Positions 18,055 through 27,808 of a stretch of DNA of 64,000 nt are shown here, piece after piece (position 1 is the stretch's first letter; every line of letters begins with the position of its first letter). The translations under genes and the position numbers were made by a program. The notes below the pieces were generated by a model. It was not told where the DNA came from. It saw only the letters and a program-made list of their open reading frames with translations, and searched no databases. Origin of the DNA: Microbacterium telephonicum (GTDB taxonomy: Bacteria > Actinomycetota > Actinomycetes > Actinomycetales > Microbacteriaceae). The stretch lies in contig NZ_RCDB01000001.1 in NCBI RefSeq assembly GCF_003651225.1, positions 959,059-1,023,058 of the forward strand, in the 5' to 3' direction.

Positions 18055-18929
18055 GGGTCGTCGCGGGCCTCGTCGGTCGCAATCTGCGGCTGTTCTTCCG
18101 CGACCGCCTCAACGTCTTCTTCTCGATGCTGAGCGGTCTCATCCTGTTCTTCCTCTACACGCTGTTCCTCGCGCGGCTGCAGGTCGACGGACTCGCCGAG
18201 ACGCTGCCGCAGGCGTCGCCGTCCGACATCGAGGCGTTCGTGGCGAGCTGGATGCTGTCGGGCATCGTGCTGCTGACGACCGTCACGGCGGGAATCGGTG
18301 CGCTCTCCTCGCTCGTCGACGACCGTGCCACCGGCCGCTTCGCCGACTTCCTGGTCGCGCCGATCCGGCGCACCCACCTCGTGCTCGGCTATCTCCTGTC
18401 GGCGATCGCCGTCGCCGTGATCATGTCGACGATCATCCTCGTCCTCACCGTGCTCTACCTCGGGTTCGTGCACGGCACCTGGATCGCGCCCGTCGACATC
18501 CTCGCCGCCCTCGCCGCGATGCTGCTGTGCTGCGCCGCCTTCACCGCCCTCGCGGCGTTCGGCGCCTCCTTCCTTCGGACGGCGGGGGCTTACTCCGCCT
18601 TCGCGACCGTCGTCGGCACGATCCTCGGCTTCGTCGCCGGTGCCTACATCCCGGTCGGGTCCCTCCCGCCGGGCGTGGCCTCGACGATCAACGCGCTGCC
18701 GTTCGCCCAAGGGGCGATGCTGATGCGCCGACCCTTCACGCACGAGACGCTCGCCGCGGTCTCCGGAGGGGTGCCGCAGGCAGAGTCGTCGCTGGCCACG
18801 TTCTACGGTGTCGATATCTTCGTCGGCGACGCACAGGTGAGCGGCTGGGTCGCCGTGCTCGTGCTCGCCGTGATGGCCGTCGGATTCACCGCGCTCGCCG
18901 CCGGACGCGTCCGCTCACTCCTGCGCTGA
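18051..18929 (+). CDS. ABC-2 type permease (DrrB-like)
   Basis: 292 aa with about six membrane helices and the ABC-2 pattern. RNLRLFFRDRLNVFFSMLSGLILFF opens the protein, and FADFLVAPIRRTHLVLGYLL and VGTILGFVAGAYIPVGSLP follow; GxYxP is a family hallmark. GTG 18051 overlaps the ATPase stop. Membrane half of the exporter encoded with the preceding gene. Confidence 0.88.
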   Translation: MRVVAGLVGRNLRLFFRDRLNVFFSMLSGLILFFLYTLFLARLQVDGLAETLPQASPSDIEAFVASWMLSGIVLLTTVTAGIGALSSLVDDRATGRFADFLVAPIRRTHLVLGYLLSAIAVAVIMSTIILVLTVLYLGFVHGTWIAPVDILAALAAMLLCCAAFTALAAFGASFLRTAGAYSAFATVVGTILGFVAGAYIPVGSLPPGVASTINALPFAQGAMLMRRPFTHETLAAVSGGVPQAESSLATFYGVDIFVGDAQVSGWVAVLVLAVMAVGFTALAAGRVRSLLR

Positions 18930-18964
18930 CGCCGCCGCCCGGCTCGGCCCCAGCGGTCGAATCG

Positions 18965-18970
18965 TAGAAT
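18965..18970 (+). promoter_or_regulatory. -10 box (TAGAAT) of miaB
   Basis: TAGAAT 9 nt before ATG 18980, leaving at most a two- or three-base leader. Confidence 0.5.
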
Positions 18971-18979
18971 GAGGGCACT

Positions 18980-20527
18980 ATGACCACGCCTTCGTCGCTT
19001 CCCACGCTGATCGCGCCGTCGCCCGCGGCCGTGGCCGACGGCGGCCGCGCGCGCACCTACGAGGTGCGCACGTTCGGCTGCCAGATGAACGTGCACGACT
19101 CCGAGCGCCTGTCCGGTTCGCTCGAGTCGGCCGGGTACGTCCCCGTCGACGAGGGCGGCGAGGCGGATGTCGTCGTCATCAACACCTGCGCCGTCCGCGA
19201 CAATGCCGCGGGCAAGCTCTACGGCACGCTCGGCCACCTGAAGTCCCGCAAGGACAAGCGCGAGGGCATGCAGATCGCCGTCGGCGGCTGTCTCGCGCAG
19301 ATGGACAAGGACGCCGTGCAGCAGAAGGCCCCGTGGGTCGACGTGGTCTTCGGCACCCACAACATGGGGTCGCTGCCGAGCCTGCTCGAGCGCGCGCGGC
19401 ACAACGGCGAGGCCGAACTGGAGATCCTCGAGTCGCTCGAGACGTTCCCCTCCACGCTGCCCACCAAGCGCGACTCGGTGCACAGCGGCTGGGTGTCGAT
19501 CTCGGTCGGCTGCAACAACACCTGCACCTTCTGCATCGTGCCGCACCTGCGCGGCAAGGAGAAGGACCGCCGCCCCGGCGACATCCTCAGCGAGATCAAG
19601 CTGCTCGTCGACGACGGCGCGATCGAGGTCACGCTGCTCGGACAGAACGTCAACAGCTACGGCGTCGAGTTCGGCGACCGCCAGGCGTTCGGCAAGCTGC
19701 TGCGCGCCGCGGGGGAGATCGACGGCCTCGAGCGCATCCGCTTCACGAGCCCGCACCCCGCCGCCTTCACCGACGACGTCGTCGATGCGATGGCCGAGAC
19801 CCCGTCGGTCATGCCGCAGCTGCACATGCCGCTGCAGTCCGGGTCGGACCGCATCCTCAAGGCGATGCGCCGTTCGTACCGAAGCGAGCGCTTCCTCGGC
19901 ATCCTCGACCGTGTGCGCGAGCGCATCCCGCACGCCGCGATCTCCACCGACATCATCGTCGGCTTCCCCGGCGAGACCGAGGAGGACTTCGAAGACACGA
20001 TGCGCGTCGTCGAGCAGGCCCGGTTCGCGAGCGCGTTCACCTTCCAGTACTCGATCCGCGAGGGCACTCCCGCGGCCACGATGCCGGATCAGGTGCCGAA
20101 GGAGATCGTGCAGGCCCGCTACGAGCGTCTGATCGCGCTGCAGGAGCGCATCAGCCTCGAGGAGAACCAGAAGCAGGTGGGCCGCGCGGTGGAGGTGCTC
20201 GTCTCCACAGGCGAGGGGAAGAAGGACGCCGCGACGCACCGTCTCACCGGGCGTGCCCAGGACAACCGTCTCGTCCACTTCGAGGTGCCCTCGGGCTCCG
20301 ACCTGCCGCGTCCCGGCGATGTCGTCTCGGTCGTCGTCACCCACGCGGCGCCGTTCCACCTTCTCGCCGACAGTGCCGACGGCGCCCCGCTGCGCATCCG
20401 ACGCACCCGCGCCGGCGACGCGTGGGACCGCTCGCAGGCGGAGTCGTGCGGCGTGCCGTCGCCGGCGGGATCCATGCCGGGCGCCGTCTCGCTCGGCCTG
20501 CCCACGCTTCGCCTGACCAGCCGTTGA
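18980..20527 (+). CDS. miaB: tRNA-2-methylthio-N6-dimethylallyladenosine synthase
   Basis: Radical SAM methylthiotransferase acting at tRNA A37, on the product of MiaA encoded next. 515 aa. The N-terminal UPF0004 domain has C34 (FGCQMN), NTCAVRD and GGCLAQ. The radical-SAM cluster is CNNTCTFC in [22 protein letters not shown] domain occupies about residues 390-460, followed by a roughly 45-residue tail of low complexity. Leaderless start. Confidence 0.95.
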   Translation: MTTPSSLPTLIAPSPAAVADGGRARTYEVRTFGCQMNVHDSERLSGSLESAGYVPVDEGGEADVVVINTCAVRDNAAGKLYGTLGHLKSRKDKREGMQIAVGGCLAQMDKDAVQQKAPWVDVVFGTHNMGSLPSLLERARHNGEAELEILESLETFPSTLPTKRDSVHSGWVSISVGCNNTCTFCIVPHLRGKEKDRRPGDILSEIKLLVDDGAIEVTLLGQNVNSYGVEFGDRQAFGKLLRAAGEIDGLERIRFTSPHPAAFTDDVVDAMAETPSVMPQLHMPLQSGSDRILKAMRRSYRSERFLGILDRVRERIPHAAISTDIIVGFPGETEEDFEDTMRVVEQARFASAFTFQYSIREGTPAATMPDQVPKEIVQARYERLIALQERISLEENQKQVGRAVEVLVSTGEGKKDAATHRLTGRAQDNRLVHFEVPSGSDLPRPGDVVSVVVTHAAPFHLLADSADGAPLRIRRTRAGDAWDRSQAESCGVPSPAGSMPGAVSLGLPTLRLTSR

Positions 20528-20543
20528 CCGCCGAGGCGGGACG

Positions 20544-21467
20544 ATGACGCGCCGGCCACGCCTGTGGGCCGTGATCGGCGCCACCGGCACCGGGAAGACG
20601 GCGCTGTCGCTCGACCTCGCCGAGGCGCTCGCCGCCCGCGGCGCCGGCGCTGAGATCGTCAACGCGGATGCGATGCAGCTGTACCGCGGCATGGACATCG
20701 GCACTGCGAAGCTGCCCCCCGCGGAGCGCCGCGGCATCCCGCACCACCTCTTCGATGCGCTCGACGTCGCCGAGGAAGCCGCCGTGGCCTGGTACCAGCC
20801 GGCGGCGCGCGCCGCGATCGAAGGCATCTTCTCGCGGGGCCTGGATGCGGTGCTCGTCGGCGGTTCCGGCCTGTACGTCTCGAGCGTGCTCTACGACTTC
20901 CGCTTCCCGCCGCGCGACCCCCGACTGCGGATGCGGCTGGAAGCGGAGTTGGAAGCCGACGGCCCGGACGCCCTGCGGGAGCGACTGCGGGCGCTCGATC
21001 CCGCCACGGCGGAGCGCATCGACCCGCGCAACGGCCGCCGCATCGTCCGCGCCCTCGAGGTCGTGCTGCAGGGGGCGCAGACCCACGGCGCCGCCCTGCC
21101 CGAGACGCCGCGCCTCTGGCACGAGCCGACGACGATCATCGGCGTGCAGCTCGAGCGCGCCGACCTCGTCGCACGCCTCGACCGGCGCGTCGAGGACATG
21201 TGGGCGGCAGGGCTCCTCGACGAAGTCGCGGGGTTGCGGGACGGCGGACTCGACGACGGCGTCACCTCCCGGCGCGCGATCGGGTACGCGCAGGCCCTCG
21301 CCCAGCTCGACGGCACCCTCGACGAGGGTGAGGCGATCGCGCAGACGCAGGCCCTCACGCGCCGCTACGCGCGCCGGCAGGTGTCGTGGTTCCGGCGCTA
21401 CGACGACGTGAGGTGGACGACGCCGCCGGTCGACGCGGCGACGCTGGCAGACTCGATCACCGACTGA
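20544..21467 (+). CDS. miaA: tRNA dimethylallyltransferase
   Basis: Transfers the dimethylallyl group to A37 of tRNAs reading UNN codons; substrate for MiaB. 307 aa. P-loop GATGTGKT near residues 10-17, [18 protein letters not shown], and the C-terminal [13 protein letters not shown]. 16 bp after miaB with the same orientation. Confidence 0.95.
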   Translation: MTRRPRLWAVIGATGTGKTALSLDLAEALAARGAGAEIVNADAMQLYRGMDIGTAKLPPAERRGIPHHLFDALDVAEEAAVAWYQPAARAAIEGIFSRGLDAVLVGGSGLYVSSVLYDFRFPPRDPRLRMRLEAELEADGPDALRERLRALDPATAERIDPRNGRRIVRALEVVLQGAQTHGAALPETPRLWHEPTTIIGVQLERADLVARLDRRVEDMWAAGLLDEVAGLRDGGLDDGVTSRRAIGYAQALAQLDGTLDEGEAIAQTQALTRRYARRQVSWFRRYDDVRWTTPPVDAATLADSITD

Positions 21468-21474
21468 CCTCGTC

Positions 21475-21533
21475 CTCACCGGTCAGCACCGGCGACCTTG
21501 ACGCGAGAAAGGCCGCCAGTCCTGACCGGTGAG
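21475..21533. repeat. 12-bp perfect inverted repeat between miaA and dapF
   Basis: CTCACCGGTCAG (21475-21486) and CTGACCGGTGAG (21522-21533) with 35 bp between. The loop is too long for a normal intrinsic terminator; it may be a repeat remnant or a protein site. Confidence 0.5.
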
Positions 21534-21603
21534 CGGGACGGCTGGATACAGCGACGCCTGGCAAGCGGCCCCGCACCGGCGGCCGCGGCATCCGCGCCGC
21601 TTC

Positions 21604-21609
21604 TAGGAT
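21604..21609 (+). promoter_or_regulatory. -10 box (TAGGAT) of dapF
   Basis: TAGGAT 6 nt before ATG 21616; spacer GGGAGC. Confidence 0.5.
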
Positions 21610-21615
21610 GGGAGC

Positions 21616-22470
21616 ATGGCCCACACCCTCGCGTTCACCAAGGGGCACGGCACCGGCAACGACTTCGTGATCATCGCCGACCCTGACGGTGACATCGACC
21701 TCGGCGACGACCAGGTCGCCGCCCTGTGCGACCGGCGGTTCGGCATCGGCGCCGACGGGACGCTGCGCGTCGTCCGCTCCGCCGCGATCGCCGAGGGCGC
21801 CGCCACGGCGGAGGCTGAGTGGTTCATGGACTACCGCAACGCCGACGGCTCGGCGGCGGAGATGTGCGGCAACGGCATCCGCGTGTTCGCGCGCTACCTC
21901 ACAGACGCCGGCCTCGCCGACATCGACGCCGCTCCGCTGCGCATCGGCACCCGCGCGGGCGTGAAGACCGTCACCCGAAGCGACCTCGGCTTCGAGGTCG
22001 ACGTCGGCGCGTTCCGCGTCGACGACGAGGACGTGCTGGTGCGCGCCCGCGGGCTCGACGTCTCCCGTCCCGGCGCCGGCGTCGACGTCGGCAACCCCCA
22101 CGTCGTCGTCGCGCTCGGCTCGATCAGCGAGCTGGAGGGCATCGACCTCACGGTGCAGCCCGTCCTGAACCCGCAGCCGCGCCACGGTGCCAACATCGAG
22201 TTCGTCGTCCCCGCCGATCCGCTCGTGCGCGGCGGCGTCGGATCGATCCGGATGCGGGTGTTCGAGCGCGGCGTCGGCGAGACCCTCAGCTGCGGCACGG
22301 GGGTCGCCGCATCCGCCCTCGCCGTCCGGCACTGGGCCGGCGCTGCGGCGCCCGACCGCTGGAGTGTCGAGGTCCCGGGCGGCACGCTCGGCGTGCGGGT
22401 CGACGACGGGCACGTGTTCCTGTCGGGCCCCGCGACGCTCGTCTACTCGGGCGAGATCACGCTCGCCTGA
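21616..22470 (+). CDS. dapF: Diaminopimelate epimerase
   Basis: Converts LL- to meso-diaminopimelate, two-base PLP-independent epimerase. 284 aa. Both catalytic cysteines are present, in [10 protein letters not shown] and [11 protein letters not shown]. Third dap gene of the window. Microbacteria usually carry lysine or ornithine rather than DAP in the wall, so it may serve lysine synthesis mainly (inference). Confidence 0.95.
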   Translation: MAHTLAFTKGHGTGNDFVIIADPDGDIDLGDDQVAALCDRRFGIGADGTLRVVRSAAIAEGAATAEAEWFMDYRNADGSAAEMCGNGIRVFARYLTDAGLADIDAAPLRIGTRAGVKTVTRSDLGFEVDVGAFRVDDEDVLVRARGLDVSRPGAGVDVGNPHVVVALGSISELEGIDLTVQPVLNPQPRHGANIEFVVPADPLVRGGVGSIRMRVFERGVGETLSCGTGVAASALAVRHWAGAAAPDRWSVEVPGGTLGVRVDDGHVFLSGPATLVYSGEITLA

Positions 22471-22492
22471 GGGCGCCGGGCGCCGTCCTCGC

Positions 22493-23134
22493 TCACGGCA
22501 GGGCGATCGTCCCGGTCGCGTGCGTGCCGTGGTGGCGCACCTTGAGCACACGGAAACCGCGTCCGGTCGTCGTGCGGGTCACCGAGAATCCCCGGTCGAA
22601 GGATGCCGCGATCCACCGCTGCAGGGAGTCGGCGCCGAGATTGCGGGCCACGACGAACCACGCGTCGCTGCGTTCGCCGAGCCGCGGGATCCACTGCTCG
22701 AGCATGCCGTGCAGCTCGTTCTTGCCGACGCGGATCGGCGGATTGGAGCGGATGGTGCGAAACGCGATGTGGTCGGGAACATCCCCGGGCTGCACGGCGT
22801 TGACGTTGTCGAGGCCGAGATCGCGGGCATTGCGACGCACGAGGTCGAGCGCGCGCTCGTTGACGTCGACCGCCCACACGGTCGCGTGGGGCGACTGCAG
22901 CGCGAGCGAGAGCGCGATCGGCCCCCACCCGCATCCGAGGTCGAGCAGGTGTCCGCCCGGCGGTGCGGGCGGCGTGCTGGCCAGCAGCACGCCCGTCCCG
23001 GAGTCGACGTGGTCGGGGCTGAACACGCCGCCGGCCGTCGTCACATCCAGGTCGCGACCGGCCAAGGTCACGCGGATGCGGCGGAGGTTCTCGGGACTGG
23101 ACGGCGACGCGCTGAAGTAGTGGTCACCGGACAT
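22493..23134 (-). CDS. RsmC-like class I SAM-dependent methyltransferase
   Basis: 213 aa. SAM loop LLDLGCGWGPIAL near residues 63-75 and the N6/N2-methyltransferase motif SNPPIRVG (about 128-135), typical of 16S rRNA (guanine-N2) methyltransferases RsmC/RlmG. Only the C-terminal catalytic half of E. coli RsmC is present, common in Gram-positives. Minus-strand TAATCT lies 7 nt before the ATG. Diverges from hflX. Confidence 0.85.
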   Translation of the reverse strand: MSGDHYFSASPSSPENLRRIRVTLAGRDLDVTTAGGVFSPDHVDSGTGVLLASTPPAPPGGHLLDLGCGWGPIALSLALQSPHATVWAVDVNERALDLVRRNARDLGLDNVNAVQPGDVPDHIAFRTIRSNPPIRVGKNELHGMLEQWIPRLGERSDAWFVVARNLGADSLQRWIAASFDRGFSVTRTTTGRGFRVLKVRHHGTHATGTIALP

Positions 23135-23141
23135 GAGTGCG

Positions 23142-23147
23142 AGATTA
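23142..23147 (-). promoter_or_regulatory. -10 box (TAATCT) of the methyltransferase gene
   Basis: TAATCT on the minus strand, 7 nt before ATG 23134. Confidence 0.5.
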
Positions 23148-23174
23148 CCCGAGCCCGCGCCCAGGCGCGGAGAC

Positions 23175-23180
23175 TAGAGT
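23175..23180 (+). promoter_or_regulatory. -10 box (TAGAGT) of hflX
   Basis: TAGAGT about 48 bp before the hflX ATG, giving a short leader with GGAAGGAAG as ribosome site. Confidence 0.5.
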
Positions 23181-23227
23181 TCACGGATGGCCGTCGGCAG
23201 CGATGCCGCGGCCGCAGGAAGGAAGAC

Positions 23228-24748
23228 ATGACCGACACCACCTCCCACCCGAGCACCGACGAGTCACCGGTCGACCCGGTCGACCGGGTGCTCGCGCGCG
23301 CCGAGGCGCGGTCCGGGGCGCACGTGTTCGGCGCCGCGCAGGCGTTGCAGGACGAGGCGACCGTCTCGTACGGCGACACCGACGGCGACCAGTGGGACCG
23401 TGAGGAGCGCGCCGCACTGCGCCGCGTACCGGGCCTGTCCACCGAGCTCGAAGACGTCACCGAGGTCGAGTACCGGCAGCTGCGCCTGGAGAACGTCGTG
23501 CTCGTGGGTGTCTACCCGCAGGGGTCGCAGGAGGATGCCGAGAACTCGCTGCGCGAGCTCGCCGCCCTGTCCGAGACGGCCGGCGCCGTCGTGCTCGACG
23601 GTGTGCTGCAGCGTCGTCCGCACCCCGACCCGGCGACCTACATCGGTCGCGGCAAAGCCGACGAACTGCGCGACCTGGTCGCCGCCGTCGGCGCCGACAC
23701 GGTGATCGCCGACACCGAGCTCGCCTCCAGCCAGCGCCGCGCGCTCGAAGACGTCGTCAAGGTGAAGGTCATCGACCGCACCACCGTCATCCTCGACATC
23801 TTCTCCCAGCACGCCAAGAGCCGCGAGGGCAAGGCGCAGGTCGAACTCGCCCAGCTCGAATACCTGCTGCCGCGCCTGCGCGGCTGGGGTGAGTCGATGA
23901 GCCGTCAGGCCGGTGGCCAGGTCGGCGCGGGCGGTGCGGGCATGGGCTCGCGCGGACCCGGTGAGACGAAGATCGAGCTCGACCGTCGCCGCATCCGCAC
24001 CCGCATGGCGATGCTGCGCCGGCAGATCCGCGACTTCGCCCCGGCGCGCGAGGCGAAGCGCGCCGAGCGCAAGCGCAACACGATCCCGGCCGTCGCGATC
24101 GCCGGTTACACCAACGCTGGCAAGTCGAGCCTGCTCAACCGGCTCACCCGCGCCGGCGTGCTCGTGGAGAACGCCCTGTTCGCCACGCTCGACACCTCGG
24201 TGCGCCGCACCGAGACGACCGACGGGCGCGTCTACACGCTCACCGACACCGTCGGCTTCGTCCGCAATCTGCCGCATCAGCTCGTCGAGGCGTTCCGCTC
24301 TACGCTCGAGGAGGTGGCCGACGCCGACGTCATCGTGCACGTCGTCGACGGCTCCCACCCCGACCCGGCGGCGCAGTTGGCGACCGTCCGCGACGTGATC
24401 GGCGATGTGGGCGCGCGCGAGATCCCCGAGATCGTGGTGTTCAACAAGGCCGACCTGCTCGACGACGACACGCGGCTCGTGCTGCGAGGACTCGCGCCGC
24501 AGGCGCAGTTCGTGTCGTCGCGCACCGGCGAGGGCATCGACGAGCTGCGCGAGGTCATCGAGCAGACGCTGCCGCTCCCGGCCGTCGAGATCCGTGCCGT
24601 CGTGCCCTACGACCGCGGCGACCTGGTCTCGGCGGTGCACGAGCACGGCATCATCCTGAGTCAGGAGCACGGCGCCGACGGCACGGTGCTGCACGCGCAC
24701 GTCCCGGCCGTGCTCGCCGGTCGCCTGGGCCCCTTCGCCCTCGCCTGA
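23228..24748 (+). CDS. hflX: Ribosome-associated GTPase HflX
   Basis: GTPase that splits stalled 70S ribosomes. 506 aa. The HflX N-terminal domain runs about 85-285 with DPATYIGRGKADEL and the glycine-rich QAGGQVGAGGAGMGSRGPGE. G1 is GYTNAGKS at 293-300; then TLDTSVRRT, DTVGF and NKAD. Start ATG 23228 behind GGAAGGAAG; the upstream open frame is antisense to the methyltransferase gene. Confidence 0.95.
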   Translation: MTDTTSHPSTDESPVDPVDRVLARAEARSGAHVFGAAQALQDEATVSYGDTDGDQWDREERAALRRVPGLSTELEDVTEVEYRQLRLENVVLVGVYPQGSQEDAENSLRELAALSETAGAVVLDGVLQRRPHPDPATYIGRGKADELRDLVAAVGADTVIADTELASSQRRALEDVVKVKVIDRTTVILDIFSQHAKSREGKAQVELAQLEYLLPRLRGWGESMSRQAGGQVGAGGAGMGSRGPGETKIELDRRRIRTRMAMLRRQIRDFAPAREAKRAERKRNTIPAVAIAGYTNAGKSSLLNRLTRAGVLVENALFATLDTSVRRTETTDGRVYTLTDTVGFVRNLPHQLVEAFRSTLEEVADADVIVHVVDGSHPDPAAQLATVRDVIGDVGAREIPEIVVFNKADLLDDDTRLVLRGLAPQAQFVSSRTGEGIDELREVIEQTLPLPAVEIRAVVPYDRGDLVSAVHEHGIILSQEHGADGTVLHAHVPAVLAGRLGPFALA

Positions 24749-24794
24749 CCGCGCCCCGTGCAGGCGGCCGGCGACGGTGCCGCGGGCGAGTCGC

Positions 24795-26684
24795 TCAGTC
24801 CAGGGGCACCGGAGCCACGCCCGGCGTCGGGAAGCCGAAGACCTGACCGAGGAAGGCGAGCTCGCTCTCCAGGGCGTGGACGATCGTCTCGGTGCGGCGG
24901 AACCCGTGCCCCTCGCCTTCGTACAGCACGTACGCGTGCGGCACGCCACGGGCGGCGAGGGCGTCGCGCAGCGCTTCGGACTGCGAGGGCGGCACGACCG
25001 CGTCGTCGGCACCCTGCTGGATCAGCAGCGGCGTACGCAGCCGTTCCGGCCTCGTCAGCGGTGACCGCTCGAGGTACACGACTTCGGCCTCCGGCAGCGG
25101 TCCGACGAGTCCGTCGAGGTACCGCGCCTCGAAGTCGTGTGTGTCGGCCGCGAGGGCCCGCAGGTCGGCGACGCCGTAACGCGAGATCCCCGCGCCGAAC
25201 ACGTCGGTGTCCACGAGCGCGCACAGCACCGTCCAGCCGCCCGCCGACCCGCCCTCGATCGCGATGCGCTCCGGGTCGGCTAGCCCGGCGGCGGCGAGAC
25301 CGGATGCGGCCGCGGCGACGTCGAGCACGTCCACGACACCCCACTGTCCCTTCAGCCGCTCCCGGTAGGCGCGTCCGTAGCCGGTGGAGCCGCCGTAGTT
25401 CACATCGAGCACGCCGATGCCGCGACTGGTGAAGTAGGCGATCTTGCTGTCGGCGACGCCGCCGACGTGCGCGGTCGGGCCGCCGTGGACGAACACCAGG
25501 TACGGCGGCAGTTCGTCGTCGGGACCGGAATGGTCGGGGCTCGTGGGCGGGAAGTCGAACGCATGGACCGGGCCGAACGCCCCGTCGACCGTGAGGGCGC
25601 GCGCCTCCGGATACCACTGCGCATCCGCCGTGTCGGCCCCGCCCGCGACGGGGACGGTGTCTTCGCCGGGCGTGACGAGCCAGATTCCGCTTCCCCCGGG
25701 TGCCGCGCCCGACACGAGCAGGCGCTCGCCGTCGGTGGCCTCGACGAGCAGCCGCGCGGTGGGCGGCACCGGCAGGGCCGACGACGATCCGTCGGGCTCG
25801 ATGAGCTCGAGACGGTCGGCGCCGTCCGTGCGCACGGCTGCGATGCGTCCGTTCGCGAGCGGCGCGTACCAGCGCGGACCGAGCACCCAGAGCGCCCCGC
25901 CGGTGTCGGCGTCGGCGGGGGAGACGGCGTCATGGTGCAGGTCGTCGCCCACCTGCAGGCGGAAGAGGTTCCAGCGTCCGTCGGGGTCGTCGGCGTAGAG
26001 CAGCGCCTCGGCGTCCAGCCACTCCGGCTGCAGTGCGGCGGTGCGCCCGCTCGTGGCCGCCGTCCACCGGGCGACGGTGCCGCCCTCGATCCGACCGACG
26101 CGCAATTCGGTGCGGTCCCACGGCATGTCGGGGTGGTTCCACGCCACCCACGCCAGGTGCGAACCGTCGGGCGAGAGCGCCGGCTGCGCCAGGAAGGTGC
26201 TGCCGGCGACGAGCTCGCGCGCCCCGTCGTCGTCGATGGAGACGATCGCGCGCCGCGGCACGCGCCCGTCGCCGTGGTGCTCAGAGATCGCGAGCAGCAC
26301 GCCGTGCTGCCAGCGCAGCCCGCCGTAGCGCGTCGCGCCGTCGGCCGGGGTCAGCGCTCGCGGCTGCCCACCCGGGGTCAGCATCCACACGCGCTGGTCG
26401 GTCTTCTCGACGAAGAACAGGCGGCCGTCCTCGGTGGCCGCCCAACTGCCGCCGCCGTACTCGTGCACCTGAGAGCGGGCGTTCCACGGCGACGGCAGCA
26501 CCGCGTCGGAAGAGCCGTCCGGGCGGCGACGCAGCACCGCGGTGCGCCCGCCTTCGTCCGGGATCGACTGCCCCCACCAGATCTCGTCTCCGACGAAGGC
26601 GGCGCCCTCGAATCGGGGAGAAGCGGAGGCCGCCCAGGCGGCGGACAGCGGCGACGGCCAGGAGCCGTAGGGGAGCGGGGCCAT
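24795..26684 (-). CDS. Prolyl-oligopeptidase-family (S9) peptidase
   Basis: 629 aa, an N-terminal beta-propeller-like region (about 1-370) and a C-terminal alpha/beta hydrolase. Catalytic serine S480 in IEGGSAGGWTV; Asp in QQGADDAVVPPSQSE; His in EGEGHGFRR. No signal peptide, so probably cytoplasmic. Leaderless minus-strand promoter. Convergent with hflX across 46 bp. Confidence 0.9.
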   Translation of the reverse strand: MAPLPYGSWPSPLSAAWAASASPRFEGAAFVGDEIWWGQSIPDEGGRTAVLRRRPDGSSDAVLPSPWNARSQVHEYGGGSWAATEDGRLFFVEKTDQRVWMLTPGGQPRALTPADGATRYGGLRWQHGVLLAISEHHGDGRVPRRAIVSIDDDGARELVAGSTFLAQPALSPDGSHLAWVAWNHPDMPWDRTELRVGRIEGGTVARWTAATSGRTAALQPEWLDAEALLYADDPDGRWNLFRLQVGDDLHHDAVSPADADTGGALWVLGPRWYAPLANGRIAAVRTDGADRLELIEPDGSSSALPVPPTARLLVEATDGERLLVSGAAPGGSGIWLVTPGEDTVPVAGGADTADAQWYPEARALTVDGAFGPVHAFDFPPTSPDHSGPDDELPPYLVFVHGGPTAHVGGVADSKIAYFTSRGIGVLDVNYGGSTGYGRAYRERLKGQWGVVDVLDVAAAASGLAAAGLADPERIAIEGGSAGGWTVLCALVDTDVFGAGISRYGVADLRALAADTHDFEARYLDGLVGPLPEAEVVYLERSPLTRPERLRTPLLIQQGADDAVVPPSQSEALRDALAARGVPHAYVLYEGEGHGFRRTETIVHALESELAFLGQVFGFPTPGVAPVPLD

Positions 26685-26690
26685 GCCCCC

Positions 26691-26696
26691 ACGCTA
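26691..26696 (-). promoter_or_regulatory. -10 box (TAGCGT) of the S9 peptidase gene
   Basis: TAGCGT on the minus strand, 6 nt before ATG 26684. Confidence 0.5.
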
Positions 26697-26736
26697 TCGG
26701 CCGCACCGTCCGCGGCGCCGACCGTGCGGAGTGTCG

Positions 26737-27687
26737 TCAGCCGAGCACTTCGACGCCGAAGCCGGCGACGACGGCACGCACCTCGGCGAGGTAGCGCTGC
26801 GCCTGGTCGGTCAGCGGGATCGCCGCATGGCCGATCCAGCCGATCTCGATGCGATCGTCGACGTCGAGCGGGATGGCGACGATCTCGGGGTCGAGCTGGT
26901 CGCTGATGATCCCCGTCGAGATCGTGTAGCCGTCGAGCCCGATCATCAGGTTGAAGATCGTCGCACGGTCGGAGACGCGGATCTCCCGCGCGCTCGACAG
27001 CGTCGAGAGGATCTCCTCCGAGAAGTAGAACGAGTTGTTCGTCCCCTGGTCGAAGGTGAGCCGGGGCAGGCCCACCAGATCGGCGAGCGTGGCCCTGCCC
27101 CGCGCGGCGAGCGGGTTGCGGCGAGAGATGAAGATGTGGGGTGCGGCGGCGAAGAGCGGGTGGAACACCAGCCCGCAGTCGCGCAGCAGGCGATCGATGA
27201 CGTTGCGGTTGAAGTCGTTGCGGTACAGGATGCCGAGCTCGCTGCGGAGGGTGCGGACATCCTCGATGATGTCCCACGTGCGTGACTCGCGCAGCGCGAA
27301 TTCGTACTCGTCGGCACCGCTGGCCTTGACCATCCGCACGAAGGCGTCGACGGCGAACGAGTAGTGCTGCGTCGACACGCCGAGCAGGCGACGCGACGGC
27401 GGGCGTCCCAGATAGCGCTGCTCGAGCAGCTCGACCTGCTCGACCACCTGTCGCGCGTAGCCGAGGAACTCCGCTCCCTCGTCGGTGAGGCCGACGCCCC
27501 GAGCGGACCGGGTCAGCAGCACGCGACCCACGCGGGCCTCGAGGTCCTTCATCGCGGCCGACATGGTCGGCTGCGCGACGTACAGCACATCTGCCGCGGC
27601 GGAGATCGAGCCCTCCGCGGCGACCTCGATGAAGTACCGCAGGTGCTGCAGTGTCACGCCGCTCGACCGTCGGGATGCCTGGGTCAT
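26737..27687 (-). CDS. LysR-family regulator, likely of the mesX-mesD operon
   Basis: 316 aa. N-terminal winged helix (about 12-70: LRYFIEVAAEGSISAAADVLYVAQPTMSAAM is longer than most but typical) and a LysR substrate-binding domain of two lobes. Divergent from mesX, the arrangement in which LysR proteins control the neighbouring operon. Its -10 box TATAGT sits inside a 20-bp palindrome, so it probably represses itself. The effector is unknown; a methionine-pathway metabolite is plausible by context. Confidence 0.85.
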   Translation of the reverse strand: MTQASRRSSGVTLQHLRYFIEVAAEGSISAAADVLYVAQPTMSAAMKDLEARVGRVLLTRSARGVGLTDEGAEFLGYARQVVEQVELLEQRYLGRPPSRRLLGVSTQHYSFAVDAFVRMVKASGADEYEFALRESRTWDIIEDVRTLRSELGILYRNDFNRNVIDRLLRDCGLVFHPLFAAAPHIFISRRNPLAARGRATLADLVGLPRLTFDQGTNNSFYFSEEILSTLSSAREIRVSDRATIFNLMIGLDGYTISTGIISDQLDPEIVAIPLDVDDRIEIGWIGHAAIPLTDQAQRYLAEVRAVVAGFGVEVLG

Positions 27688-27694
27688 AGGAGAC

Positions 27695-27714
27695 GACTAT
27701 ATGACCGAATAGTC
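27695..27714. promoter_or_regulatory. LysR-type operator overlapping the regulator's own -10
   Basis: GACTAT-N8-ATAGTC, six-base perfect arms, AT-rich in a GC-rich setting. The minus-strand -10 TATAGT (27696-27701) of the LysR gene lies in the left arm, 8 nt before its ATG. Dyads of this kind in LysR-divergent gaps are the usual binding sites. Confidence 0.6.
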
Positions 27715-27808
27715 ACGGTTGGTTACCCGATATCTGCGTGAGGTTGCACGATAGAGAGATCCCTCCCCGCGCGGCCGGACGGCCGCTCCTCCCGACGATT
27801 GGCCAGCC

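Noticed and set aside
17116..18929. Daunorubicin biosynthesis or resistance island
   Set aside because: DrrAB-type exporters are common housekeeping transporters; no biosynthetic genes, no base-composition change.
27701..27712. Methionine leader peptide before mesX
   Set aside because: ATG ACC GAA TAG is only three codons and lies within the LysR dyad; no run of Met codons anywhere in the gap.
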